From the NCBI GenBank assembly GCA_039602395.1, contig JBCNJP010000025.1, forward strand, positions 97,939,265 to 98,003,264: 64,000 bases of DNA. Direction: 5' to 3'. The position numbers were made by a program, and so were the translations under genes. The notes beneath the pieces were generated by a model that saw only the letters and a program-made list of their open reading frames with translations, ran no database searches and had not been told where the DNA came from. The stretch comes from Deinandra increscens subsp. villosa. Taxonomy: Eukaryota > Streptophyta > Magnoliopsida > Asterales > Asteraceae. This document shows positions 45,840 to 56,627 of this stretch, piece after piece. Within the stretch, counting starts at the first letter, position 1. Every line of letters starts with the position of its first letter.

Positions 45840-46409
45840 TTTAATCTTTAATATCTTAATATATATATAAGAGAGAGAAAAGTCAATTGTTGAAAAATTA
45901 TGAGTTTTACAAATTTTATAGCATTGTGTACAAGTTCTTAAAGCTTGAAAACTTAATATTTATATTGAAACCGGTCCAAGTTCAAATCTCTCCAAGGAAA
46001 GAGAATAAGCTTGAAAATCCCGGTTCAGAGAATACCTTCCCAAATCTGAAATTCGTCCTGGCCCTAACCTATTTGAAGCAAGTCTGCATCGCTCTTTCTC
46101 TCTTCTCTTTATCTCAGACCTGCAATCGATGAAATCCTCCCCCCACCCTGTTCCCGCTCTTGATAAAAGCATAAATCCCTTAAACGCCTGTTCCCCTCTT
46201 TGAATAAAAAACACCGGCTGCCAGACGTGCTTTCCCATTCTCTAAACACGCTTCATGAACAAATCAGAGAAAACACAGATGCTCCTCAACATTTGTGGTA
46301 AGATTTCAGAGTGCTTTTCTCTGTTCTTCCTCCACACAGTAGCCTAATCCATACCAATGTTCAAGGAAACACAAATCAGACGGTTCATCTCATTTGGAGC
46401 CCTAATCTG
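45840..46409. other. Unassigned spacer left of the second Gypsy LTR
   Basis: The stretch 45990-46400 is less AT-rich and resembles a gene leader, with CT-rich and GAAACACAAATC text. No reading frame could be supported. It may be the 5' flank of a host gene interrupted by the retroelement. Confidence 0.35.
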
Positions 46410-49400
46410 TGTCACACCCCAACCGACGGCGAAAACGTCGGGGCATGATTAGATTTCCCATAAGCTCATGACAACTAATTTAGTGACAATAGTTAAATAA
46501 TGAATTTCATTGATAACATTAAAAAAAATACAACGATGCACCACATATTGATAACACATACAATATATTTATTAAACTAGGTCCAAAAGCCCTATGTGAT
46601 AGTATCTTGAAACATCGACACCTTAGCCTGCAACATGTATAAAATAAAGGGGGGTCAACTATAAATAGTTGGTGAGTAACCACAAGTTTGATACATAACA
46701 TATATTTATAAACATGCGTTACGTGTCATATGATAGAATAAGTGAAATATAACATGCTAGAAGATATTGACAATATGAAAGACTAAACTTTACCAATATT
46801 GTTAGTATAAATGACAACATGAAAGACTAGGCATAAACAAACCTCAATGACATATGCTAGATTCCCTAACCCGCAGGTTAGTCTAAATGAAATAATGAAA
46901 TAGGCTCCAAACACCCAACGCCAAACCGGTCAAGTTGAGTGGGTTGTCAACCGATAGATCTACCTTTGTTACCCCAGGCCTTACGTTAATGTTTATGCTA
47001 AATGAAAGACATGACAGACATGACAACCATGACATACTTGACATCCAATGATAAATATGAAAACCTTTGATAAACATGAAAGCCTTTGAAAATCACATAT
47101 TTACAAATCATGCTAGAAGTCACATAACACATAATTCACACATAGATCACATACGCATGGTAAATGATAAACTTGAAAGACAACACTTTGAAATAGGATA
47201 CATGTTGCAACCCCAAAAATAAGAAAATGAGAAAAGGGGCAAGGATTACTCACTTGAATTAGAAGTTAAGTCCACGAAGCGAAAAGTGAAAGTGAAAGGA
47301 TTAGTCCCGAAGATTTATCCTAAAATAATAGAAGGGGCGACATGAATATTGGAATATGGATTCTAAGCTCTTATGCACTTGGGGAATCAGTTTTAATGTT
47401 ATTAATTGAAGTTTGAAAAATTTAACTTTTAAGAGTAACAATACCTTAAACGTTACTAGACATGCTTTGGCCTAATAGGTTATGACACCCTTCCAGTTAC
47501 TACATGTCATTCACATCTCGAGTACTATCACTAATTATGTTTGATAAAAGAATAAGTTTGGTTCTAAGGCTTTTGAAATCCTAAAATGGTATTTATGTTC
47601 AAAACCTGAATTAAGAATTGGTCTGATTAATGATTTATGAAAAACAAACCTAAATCCCCAATTGTTCATGCATAAAAACGTTAACTTTTGGGTTTGTTGA
47701 ATATAGATGAAATTGGACATGATAGTTTAGACTCGTTGGGCCTAGCGAGCCTCTACAAGGCTATAAGAAGCCTAATTCGACCTAAGAAGGGCAACACGTC
47801 CTAATGATGTGCATTTGCAAAGCTAGGCCGTCCAAATGACAAGCCTTAACAATACTAGGCGTTCTAAGAACGAGCCTTAGCAAGGCTACCTAAACGAGCC
47901 TAAAGCACCTAACTAAGAACCTAAACTAAACTAATTAAACTAGAAAATCAATAAATAAACGAATAACAAAAGAAATGAAAGAAACGAAGAAAAAGAATAA
48001 GAATTACCTCAAAGAAGCTTTTCAAACGAGACGAGCTTGAAGAGCAGCACCTCCTCGGCGAGAGCATCAAAAAAAGGGGCATTTACATATATCCCCTTAC
48101 TAAAGCTTTTAATTACATATATACCCAAGTTTAAACTTTAATTACATAAATCCCCTTCCTAAACTATATATATTACATATTTACCCAATTCATTTAAAAT
48201 AATTCATTAAATGACTATTATACCCTTACTATTATTTATATATTTCCCCATCTAATATTATTAATTAATTTTATATATATATAGATATGCTTTCTCTTTC
48301 ATCTTCACAACCGACAACTTAGCAAGAATGCGTTTTAGGATTAGTAATCTCACTAACATCATCAGGAAACTAGATTAAAGGAAGTAAAAATTTTAGTGAG
48401 AGATGATAACGCTTGTTACATATTCTTACCAGAAAAGGGATTACACTACATAATGAGATACCGAGTACGACGAGAAATTAAATCCAAACATTTATACATC
48501 TCCGGATCAATCTGCCATGAGGATACTGCCTGTGTTGGCGGCCAGGTGGGTGAACCCGACGGGCAAAGAAACGACCGGAGATGGGGGAGGTCGTGCGGTG
48601 TTTAACCGTCGCGAGTAGACGAATAACGTCGGATATAGGGGAGGTAATAAAATGTGCCTTCGCTCGCTGGTGATGAATCAAGTTGGCCACGAGAGAAGAT
48701 GGGTTGCCGGAAAAATTACCGGAGAAGATGAACTGGTGGCCGAGAGAGAAGATCGTTGTTCGGACGCGGCGATCGTAATGGAAGTGACGACCATTCGTGT
48801 CCAAGAGGTGCGCAGATTTAAAATGGTTACTTCAAATGAATTGAAAATTAGATCAACAATCCCAAATTTGATAAAGATCAATGATGACAATATGTTGAAA
48901 TTGAAACCAAAATTGAAATTTGAAGTAAAAAAGGAACGGTAGAACTTAATTTGAGTTGCAAAGAAAAAGACCATTAGAAAAACTTTTGTTTTGTCTTTTT
49001 TTTTAATTAAAAGGGTATTTGGGTAATTTTAATTTAAAATGGGGATATATGTAATTAAAGTTTAAGCTTGGGTATATATGTAATTAAAAGCTTTAATAAG
49101 GGGATATATGTAAATGCCCTTTTAAAAAACTACTACGCACGACACCCAAAGGGGTATTGTGCTTGTGAAACCGCCAAAATTTGGTATTTTCACTTGTTTA
49201 TACTCAAACTAGGAGTTGCAAGCTATTAGGGACCTAACAAGGTTATTTATAGGTGTGAAATAAAGGAAAAAATAGTATAATGGGCGATGTGGGATGAGTT
49301 TAGAAGAAAAATCGCGTCTTTGCAATCAACAATAACACTAAACTTGTTTTCGCGATTCCCGCTTCGTTATAACTCGGTTTTGCGCACGGTTTTCGCCCAC

Positions 49401-49530
49401 GTTCACCATTTTCAGAGTACTATCATATGGAAGAGAGTAATCTACCATTTATGGTGTTGAGAATTGGGTTTAAATATTGGATCTTGATGTGGGTCGAGTT
49501 TTCGAGTTTTTAAAACATACGGATGTTACA
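46410..49530 (-). repeat. 3' LTR of a second Gypsy element
   Basis: On the plus strand it begins TGTCACACCCCAACCGACGG and ends GGATGTTACA. To its right is GTCTCCCCTACTTTAGG, which on the minus strand is a polypurine tract followed by TGTAACATCC. The next words, GGAAATTTCGTCCCGAAATT, resemble the inner edge of the first Gypsy (30605-30635). The left side has no primer site, so this is the outer, 3' LTR. It contains a nested element (48076-49119). Without that, the LTR is about 2.1 kb, similar to a Tekay LTR. Confidence 0.72.
48076..49119. mobile_element. Pack-MULE-like element inside the second LTR
   Basis: Long terminal inverted repeats of at least 85 bp start GGGGCATTTACATATATCCC on the left and GGGCATTTACATATATCCCC on the right (reverse-complemented). 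Both continue through AAAGCTTTTAATTACATATA. The interior (about 48500-48820) is GC-richer with overlapping open frames on both strands, and no known domain. Flanking A-rich runs blur the target duplication. Confidence 0.7.
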
Positions 49531-49861
49531 GTCTCCCCTACTTTAGGAAATTTCGTCCCGAAATTCAGTTAGTAGAGACTGTAGGAAAAAGGAATGAGGA
49601 TAGTTAAATATTATACCGAAAAAAATATTAATTGTAAAAGTTTTCTTTGAAATAGTGATATAAACTTGTGACACTAATTTTGACACACGACGAAGGCTAA
49701 CTCTCGGTCCGATACCTAGCCAACTTTTACACCACCATCGATGCTTATATATAGGATGTACTGCAGCTAACCCACCACATCGTTGCTACTGTAGGGATAT
49801 GGTCATGTAATAGTAAGCGTATGTCCGGAAATTAATTAAGCCTACGGGGTCACATGTCTCG
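49531..49861 (-). other. Inner edge of the second Gypsy element
   Basis: This is non-coding 3' internal sequence next to the LTR. It begins with the polypurine tract and runs into the assembly gap. No gag-pol sequence is present on this side. Confidence 0.6.
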
Positions 49862-50361
49862 NNNNNNNNNNNNNNNNNNNNNNNNNNNNNNNNNNNNNNN
49901 NNNNNNNNNNNNNNNNNNNNNNNNNNNNNNNNNNNNNNNNNNNNNNNNNNNNNNNNNNNNNNNNNNNNNNNNNNNNNNNNNNNNNNNNNNNNNNNNNNNN
50001 NNNNNNNNNNNNNNNNNNNNNNNNNNNNNNNNNNNNNNNNNNNNNNNNNNNNNNNNNNNNNNNNNNNNNNNNNNNNNNNNNNNNNNNNNNNNNNNNNNNN
50101 NNNNNNNNNNNNNNNNNNNNNNNNNNNNNNNNNNNNNNNNNNNNNNNNNNNNNNNNNNNNNNNNNNNNNNNNNNNNNNNNNNNNNNNNNNNNNNNNNNNN
50201 NNNNNNNNNNNNNNNNNNNNNNNNNNNNNNNNNNNNNNNNNNNNNNNNNNNNNNNNNNNNNNNNNNNNNNNNNNNNNNNNNNNNNNNNNNNNNNNNNNNN
50301 NNNNNNNNNNNNNNNNNNNNNNNNNNNNNNNNNNNNNNNNNNNNNNNNNNNNNNNNNNNNN
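49862..50361. other. Assembly gap of 500 N
   Basis: Exactly 500 undetermined bases, the usual placeholder for a scaffold gap of unknown size. The open frame that spans it is an artefact. The rest of the second Gypsy element probably lies here. Confidence 0.98.
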
Positions 50362-50887
50362 TTTATTTAAATCCCTACATGAAAATATGATGAAAAACCC
50401 GTTAATTAATTAAAACCGAACAACTAATAAGTTTGTGCAATTTAGAAATACAAGTTGTAAGTTTAGGGGGTAAAGTGAAAATTCTGAAAACTAAATTTTG
50501 GAATTAAAACACAAAAGTCAACAACAACAAGCCACCAAGGAATAAATCGTGAACAAAAAAACGCCTCTGCCACCCTTCGCTATTTTTCCTGCCGTCAGTT
50601 GTCCGCCTGCCGTCGTTCGTCTGCCACCGCCATTACTATGTGTTGCCCCACCAGTAATCAGTAATCATATCCGATTATTATTCTTCATAATTCATATTCC
50701 CTTGTTTTAGGATTTATGGTTTAACAAGGAATAAAGTTTATGTTAAATTATGTTACGAATTAGGAACTATCAACCATGTGACATTGTTTTAGGGCTAATA
50801 ACAAGTTGGAATGTTTTAGATTCCTAAATCCTAATTTCATATTGTTTTCTTAACTTCTTGTTAATATTTTAGGGTTTATCTAGGAAG
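50362..50887. other. Spacer after the gap, no gene seen
   Basis: AT-rich sequence with a small GC-richer patch (50560-50640, CTGCC-rich). It does not resemble the LTR at 46410-49530. Confidence 0.5.
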
Positions 50888-51345
50888 ATGAAACCAAAGC
50901 ATAAACAACATCTTATTAGCAATTTGTTTTAAAAGAAAAACCCAAGAAAATAATAAAATTTGTCCAACTCCAAATCCAAATATTGAGACTAATTGTATGC
51001 AAGAGGATGATAATATTGGTCCAACTTTTTCAACGCGAAATACTATTGATTTGAATCTCTCCTCCATATTCCTCCGATAGACCACCTATTGTAAGTTATC
51101 ATCCTAGTCAATTAGATGACAAAAGAAGAGCATACTTTGTTAAAAAAAAAACTTATGAACCACGAGCTCATCAATTTAAATGTAAAGACTATCCTAGTGG
51201 CCAGATACATTTTTTAATGTAAAATGGTTTGATCATTATGATTGTTTACAAAAAAAATTATCGTTTCGTGGTCATGATGAATCCGAAAATTCTCTTAATA
51301 AATGCATTTTTCTTGAAATTTTAAAGTTGATTAGTGTAAAAAACT
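50888..51345 (+). pseudogene. hAT-type (ZMYM1/TTF-like) transposase N-terminus, decayed
   Basis: Reading across frames gives MKPKHKQHLISNLF near the start, then RPPIVSYHPSQLDDKRRAYF and TYEPRAHQF (51078-51180). A different frame then reads WFDHYDCLQKKLSFRGHDES and SLNKCIFLEILKL (51230-51330). This order is that of the TTF-type zinc-finger hAT proteins: YHPN..RR.Y, then FRGHDES, then a NFLELLK-like helix. There are several stops and at least one frameshift. The catalytic and dimerisation parts are missing. Confidence 0.72.
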
Positions 51346-51417
51346 AGGATATTGATAAGTACAAATTAGTAAATACCCCAACTGAGTCTAAACGTGAGAG
51401 TTAGGTTAAATTTTAAC

Positions 51418-51794
51418 GGAAAAATGGATTTTAATAATACAAGTTTTACCTTATTGGCGGATAATAATACGAGTTTTGAAATTTCCTCACAATAATACGA
51501 GTTTTGTGGGTATTGGATTCTAATGATACACCGTTAGTTTTTTACTAACGGTGTTAATCTGTTGCCTACGTGGCAGGTGCCACGTCAGGTGGCACGTAGG
51601 AGGAAACAGTCCACGTCAGGTGCCATGTAGGTTGTAGCCATGTAGGCAATAGACTAACACCGTTAGTAAAAAACTAACGGGGTATCATTTAGAATCCAAT
51701 ATCCACAAAACTCGTATTATTATGAGGAAATTTCAAAACTCGTATTATTATCCGCTAACAAGGTAAAACTTGTATTATTAAAATGCATTTTTCC
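51418..51794. mobile_element. Fold-back MULE MITE with perfect 9-bp target duplication
   Basis: The 377-bp element is flanked by AATTTTAAC at 51409-51417 and 51795-51803. Its halves are near-perfect inverted repeats: GGAAAAATGGATTTTAATAA on the left and GGAAAAATGCATTTTAATAA on the right (reverse-complemented). The centre holds CACCGTTAGTTTTTTACTAA words and CCACGTCAGGTG. It sits just downstream of the dead hAT transposase. Confidence 0.9.
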
Positions 51795-51952
51795 AATTTT
51801 AACTGCATTAATTATAGTTTCCGGATCAAACACACGTTATGGCCCATCTGTCTCTTCTTTTCTTCAGTGCCTTCTTCACCAAACTACCAAACAAGAAAAA
51901 AAACATTATAAATTCTGGTTCACGAAAAGCTCCCTTTAAGTGCAATCGTACG

Positions 51953-52125
51953 CATGGGCGAAGATTAGTGGGGTCGCCCCCCCCCCCCCCCCCCGGTTTT
52001 TTTCGGCCGTAGTTCTAATTTTTGCCATTTTCGAATTTTTTTTTTTATATATACTGAAAATCGCCCCCCCCCCCCGAAATTATGATCCGTGACTTTTCAC
52101 CCCCACACTTTTCGCTTCGCCATTG
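51953..52125. mobile_element. hAT-type MITE with poly-C tracts
   Basis: The 173-bp element is flanked by a perfect 8-bp repeat ATCGTACG (51945-51952 and 52126-52133). Ends are CATGGGCGAAG and CAATGGCGAAG. Two cytosine runs (about 51977-51994 and 52065-52075) lie inside; their true length may be uncertain. Confidence 0.88.
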
Positions 52126-52133
52126 ATCGTACG

Positions 52134-52516
52134 TTCATGACCATCGGAGGTCGATTCTTTTGTTGTTGACAGCCGAAATCCGAGAAAAAACTATGAGAAT
52201 TCCGGTTCAACCACGGTTAACGGTCCGCCGGTTCAATTGGAAACCGCTCTAACCGGCCGGTCAGTTTGGAGGGCGGCTCAAAGGTTGCTAACCGGACCGC
52301 CTTTATCGCCGGTTCCCTGTCCGGTCACAAAAACATTGATCATATGGTCCAATTGTGTACTCTTAAAACACCACATATATCTTCAAGGTCCAAAGACTTG
52401 AACTTGAAATTAACATCAAGCATGTTTCTTGAATTCAGCCGATTGTTCATGATGAACTACTCAATTTGAGGGTTTAAATGAGGTTTCAAATTAGGGTTTA
52501 GCGATAAGTCCTGTCA
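52134..52516 (+). promoter_or_regulatory. Upstream region and 5' UTR of the PPR gene
   Basis: This stretch carries CCGGTTCAA/AACCGG words (52200-52320) of unknown origin, then AT-richer leader. No clear TATA box was picked out. Confidence 0.35.
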
Positions 52517-54340
52517 ATGAGGCAGGCTGCTTTTATTCTTGGTCGAAACTGTAAGTTGCTTCCCAATTACCTCTCTTTCCCCCTTTTCTTGTTTGAAAAT
52601 CACAATGCTGTCACTGCTGCTTCTCTAAATCCTCACATTAATTTCCCATCTCGAACCAAATTAGTTCTTAAAAAAATCCGAGATTCGTTGCTTCCGTTTA
52701 ATAAGATAGTCGACAACACATCTTTTCCCCCAATTCATCAATCTAATCGAACTTATTCTGATGGTCAAATCTCTCAAGCAAATTTAGTGATGATAAACAG
52801 GCTCTGTAAGTCAGGTGACACACGAGCTGCTGTTTTTATGATCAGAGAAATGGAAGAAAAGGAGAGATGTAAGCCAGGCGTGATTCATTACAATATCATC
52901 ATCAATCGCTTTTGTAAAGACAGCCGTGTTTTGGAGGCTGTGGATATGTATTATGAAATGATCATGAAAGGTATTCTACCAGATGTTATAACATTCAGTT
53001 CTTTGATTCAAGGTTTATGTAATTTAGGTTTTTGGGAGGAAGCACACCACTTGTTCGATGAAATGCTAGCGAGAAACATCTCACCAAATGTGGTCACTTT
53101 TAATATTTTAATTCACTCACTTTGTAAAGATGGGAGAGTTAGGGAATCGCTTAATGTGGTTGATGTTATGAGTTCGTACCGGTGTGAGCCTGATGTGGTC
53201 ACGTATAATATCTTAATTAACGGGTACTGCAAGATGAGAAGGATCGATGAAGCCTTGAGTTTGTTTGTAGAAATGTCGGAAAAGAGAATAATCCCGGATA
53301 TTGTAACACATACAACTATTATTAATGGTTTGTGTCAAGTTGGTAGACTTGAAGATGCACTTGTTTATTTTGATGAAATTCAAGATCGTGGTCTGCTTCC
53401 TGATGTTGTTACGTACTCTACTTTGATTGATTTTTTGTTTAAAAATGGCAAATTTGATGAAGCAGTCTCGTTGTTTAGGGCTACGGAAAAGATTAGAGTC
53501 GTCCCTAATATTGATCTATACAATATTCTCATTGATGGTATGTGCAAAGCTGGGAAAGTTGAAGTTGGTGAGGAACTTTTTAGGAAACTTCCTGCCTTGG
53601 GGTTCCACCCTGGTTTTTATACGTATAATATCCTGATAAACGGTTATTGCAAGAGTAGAATGATAGGTGAAGCCCGCAGGCTAATTAAGGAAATGTCTGA
53701 AAACAGAGTCAATCCTACCATTGTGACCTACAATACCCTCATCAATGGTTTGTGCCATGTTGGCAGACTCAAGGATGCACTACTGGTTCTTGATGACATT
53801 CAAAATCATGACCTAGTTCCCAATATTGTTACTTACTCCACTTTGATAGATTCGCTATTTAAGAAGGAAAATTTTGATGAAGCCTTAGCACTATTCAGAA
53901 CTATGGAAGGTGATGGAGTGAGCCCTAATATTGTTCTTTGGAATATCCTCATTGATGGCATGTGCAAATCTGGGAAAACTGATGTTGGTCGGGAACTTTT
54001 TCTGGAACTCCCTTCTAAAGGTTTGCAGCCTAATATACGTACCTATAATATTATGATGAATGGATTAATTAAAAACGGTAAACTTAAGGATGCAAATCAC
54101 TTGCTCCAGGATATGATGATTGCAGGCTGCATGCCAGATGCGTTTACTTTTAATATAATCATTCAGGGATTTCTTCGATGGAATGAGACGAAAATGGCAA
54201 TTCAGTTTCTTAGAAGAATGCTTGATGCTGGTTTTTCTGCAGATGCACACACGTCAATAAACCTAGTGAAGTTGTTGACCACAAAAGAGTTGGATAATGC
54301 ATCCAAGGAAGTGCTTAAAAAGTTTTTCCAGCTTACGTAA
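52517..54340 (+). CDS. P-class PPR protein, Rf-like, mitochondrial
   Basis: PPR proteins bind organellar RNA one base per motif. This intronless gene encodes 607 residues. The N-terminus (1-80) is basic and hydroxylated with no PPR motif, fitting a mitochondrial presequence. About 13 canonical 35-residue P motifs then run end to end (e.g. VVTYNILINGYCKMRRIDEA), ending in a short helical tail typical of restorer-of-fertility-like proteins. No E, DYW or SMR domain follows, so RNA binding, cleavage guidance or stabilisation is likelier than editing. Residues 5/35 of successive full motifs read ND, SN, ND, ND, TD, SN, NG, NT, NN, SN, NN, ND, ND, a code for U A U U G A ? Y Y A Y U U. Motifs 4-7 and 8-11 are a four-motif internal duplication. 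The first ATG at 52517 is used because it gives the presequence. Confidence 0.93.
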   Translation: MRQAAFILGRNCKLLPNYLSFPLFLFENHNAVTAASLNPHINFPSRTKLVLKKIRDSLLPFNKIVDNTSFPPIHQSNRTYSDGQISQANLVMINRLCKSGDTRAAVFMIREMEEKERCKPGVIHYNIIINRFCKDSRVLEAVDMYYEMIMKGILPDVITFSSLIQGLCNLGFWEEAHHLFDEMLARNISPNVVTFNILIHSLCKDGRVRESLNVVDVMSSYRCEPDVVTYNILINGYCKMRRIDEALSLFVEMSEKRIIPDIVTHTTIINGLCQVGRLEDALVYFDEIQDRGLLPDVVTYSTLIDFLFKNGKFDEAVSLFRATEKIRVVPNIDLYNILIDGMCKAGKVEVGEELFRKLPALGFHPGFYTYNILINGYCKSRMIGEARRLIKEMSENRVNPTIVTYNTLINGLCHVGRLKDALLVLDDIQNHDLVPNIVTYSTLIDSLFKKENFDEALALFRTMEGDGVSPNIVLWNILIDGMCKSGKTDVGRELFLELPSKGLQPNIRTYNIMMNGLIKNGKLKDANHLLQDMMIAGCMPDAFTFNIIIQGFLRWNETKMAIQFLRRMLDAGFSADAHTSINLVKLLTTKELDNASKEVLKKFFQLT

Positions 54341-56100
54341 AAATTAAAATATCTTAGAACTTATTTAATGGTCTAGGAACAATCTTGAAAAGTTGAAGGG
54401 GATTTTTTGGAAATTTTGTATGATCTTATGATGGAAAGGATTTTACAAGGGAGTTGTTTTCAAGTTTTAGCTTGGAGACAATGCTGAAGGCTAAACTAAT
54501 CAGAGCCATATGTTTGCCTCAATTATACCGGTGTAAGCAATAACACCATGAAAATTTCCATTCACAAAATCACAATGCTTTCTTATATGTGGATTACATA
54601 GCACCGAAATCTAATTATTTTATTCTCGTGCAGGTTGGTTGAGACTCGAGAGTGGTTATTTTTAAGATGGTCTACACTGCCACTGTTAATGAGACTTCAT
54701 TGAATCTCGGACAGGTCACACCAGGTATGCTCACGTGCTGATTTGGTGAGAGTGTCAAGTTGATTATACTTGTATCTCAACCCTTGCCTATTTTTGTTTT
54801 CTTCTATATTCTTTTAATAAAGTTATTACTAGCTCCTGTTCATATATTCGCGGAAGGGAAACCAGTTTTTAAACATCAACTGCTGCAAATCATACACTTG
54901 GTTTTGATTTAATTTTGGTTTACAAAACCAGTTTATTGAATTGACTACAATATGTTAATTTTCTTACAGGATTGTTGTGAAGATGATAAAGTCTTCGCTG
55001 AAACCAAGTTAAAACATGTTCATCTTCAACTGCATAAGATATAAGTCATTATAGCACCAGACATTGCCTTTGGAGAAGTTTGCCATAAGGTCAAAGCGAA
55101 TTTGATTTGGGAATGATCATATCTTGACTATATTAGTCAACGGATCATTATCCTTGTTATTTTTATATTCAAGTACCGTGTGTTTGTCTTTGTTTATTAA
55201 CAAAAGAGTCGTAAAACAGTTATTCTTTTGCAGGTTGGCCAAGAACAATTCTCTCCGAGCTCGCGTGGATGACCCGCGTTCATGAGAGCGAACCCAGTAT
55301 CGGATTGGTCATATAGGTATGTTCTATGTTTGCTTTCAAATGGATAAATTAACTTTGGCTCCCTGTTATCTCTGAAATAGACGGTGCATGTACATCTGTG
55401 GTTTTTATTACGAAATCAGGAACGTTTTCCTTTTTCTAATTTTATAGCCCTAAAGGTGACATGTATATGATGATAATTCTGGAAATAGACCGAGTATATG
55501 GTATATGGGTGTTGCCCTTATTATTTGTTGTAATCTGGCTTTGATTTATAACAGGTACCATTTTAAAGCTATAGAAAAATGTTTTTACAGGGGGTGTGTA
55601 TCGGCTTTTTGATGCTATGTGGGTGCATACAAGGCTGGTATAAACACTTTGATCTCTTTGTTTACTTTTGGTTGATTTTTTGTGTTAAAGTACAAAAATT
55701 TTTAATGTTTTTTTTCTTGAATTTGAATTATCATAGGCTCACACCAGAATCTGAAATTTGCATCGCAGGTTGTTATCTTGCGAACACATTTGACTATTAT
55801 TTTTTATGCTTTTAAGAGGTAGGTCATTGTGTCTTGGGTTGGCAGGCCTTTATTTCTATTGCTTTAATCCCTGGTGATGGGCTGTACAACTTCATCAAGA
55901 TACTATATATCACAACCAGAAGGTCAACCTTGTACAGCTGGCACATCCGAACTATGTCCCACTATTGGCCTTTCCATGGAAGCTTTAAAGGACAAAGATC
56001 TCCATGAGATGTAATTCAGATATGAATAGTGTAACAGGATATAGTTGGTTAATGTGAGTGTTTTAAAGGTTTTGTTAGTCTATAGGGCAGGGACTAAGCA
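54341..56100 (+). other. Probable spliced 3' UTR of the PPR gene
   Basis: Several exon-like blocks follow the stop codon with good acceptor/donor borders. Examples are GTGCAG|GTTGGTTGAGAC (54634) to CACACCAG|GTATGC (54725), and TTTGCAG|GTTGGCCAAGAA (55235) to CATATAG|GTATGT (55317). None keeps a long frame. Multi-intron 3' UTRs are common in Rf-like PPR genes. Transcript data would be needed to prove it. Confidence 0.45.
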
Positions 56101-56444
56101 AAACCAATGGAAAATGTGACTATTTGTATGTTATCTTCTTTACTTTTTCGGCACCTAACTGCAGTTTTTAATACGCTCTCAAATCCCTAAGATCATTTCT
56201 TCACCTATCAAAGAAGTTTTTATTTCAGTTGATCCAAGAAGTTTTAGTTGCTCAATCAATTTAATTGTTCAAAGAAGTTTTGTTTCGGTAGACATTCTTT
56301 TCTAGATGATAACTTTAATTTTGCCCGTTTGATTTGTCAGAGATAAAACATAATCCACATCGATCTATTCATAGATAAATGGTCAAAAGTGTCACCTCTA
56401 CTAAATAACGTGTTGGATTAAAACTTTTAGCTAAAGACGCAACA

Positions 56445-56627
56445 GGCAAACGGTTTGAAAATCACCCGAAGTCTACGTTTAGTGCATTTAATTGAATGTT
56501 AGACTATAGCATTTGTATTAATTAAGGCAAACGGTTTGAAAATCACCCTAAACAGTTTGAAAATCACCCTAAGTCTATTTTTAGTGCATTTAATTGAATG
56601 TTAGACTATAGCATTTGCATTAATTAA
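56445..56627. repeat. Tandem duplication of about 81-100 bp
   Basis: Two copies begin GGCAAACGGTTTGAAAATCA (56445 and 56526) and both contain GTGCATTTAATTGAATGTTA. The second copy has an extra AACAGTTTGAAAATCACCCT insert. Confidence 0.85.

Noticed and set aside
48396..48974. Frames of 69-108 codons on both strands
   Set aside because: They lie inside the nested MULE and have no family signal or intron structure.
49854..50390. 178-residue open frame across the N run
   Set aside because: It is made almost entirely of undetermined bases and is an artefact of the assembly gap.
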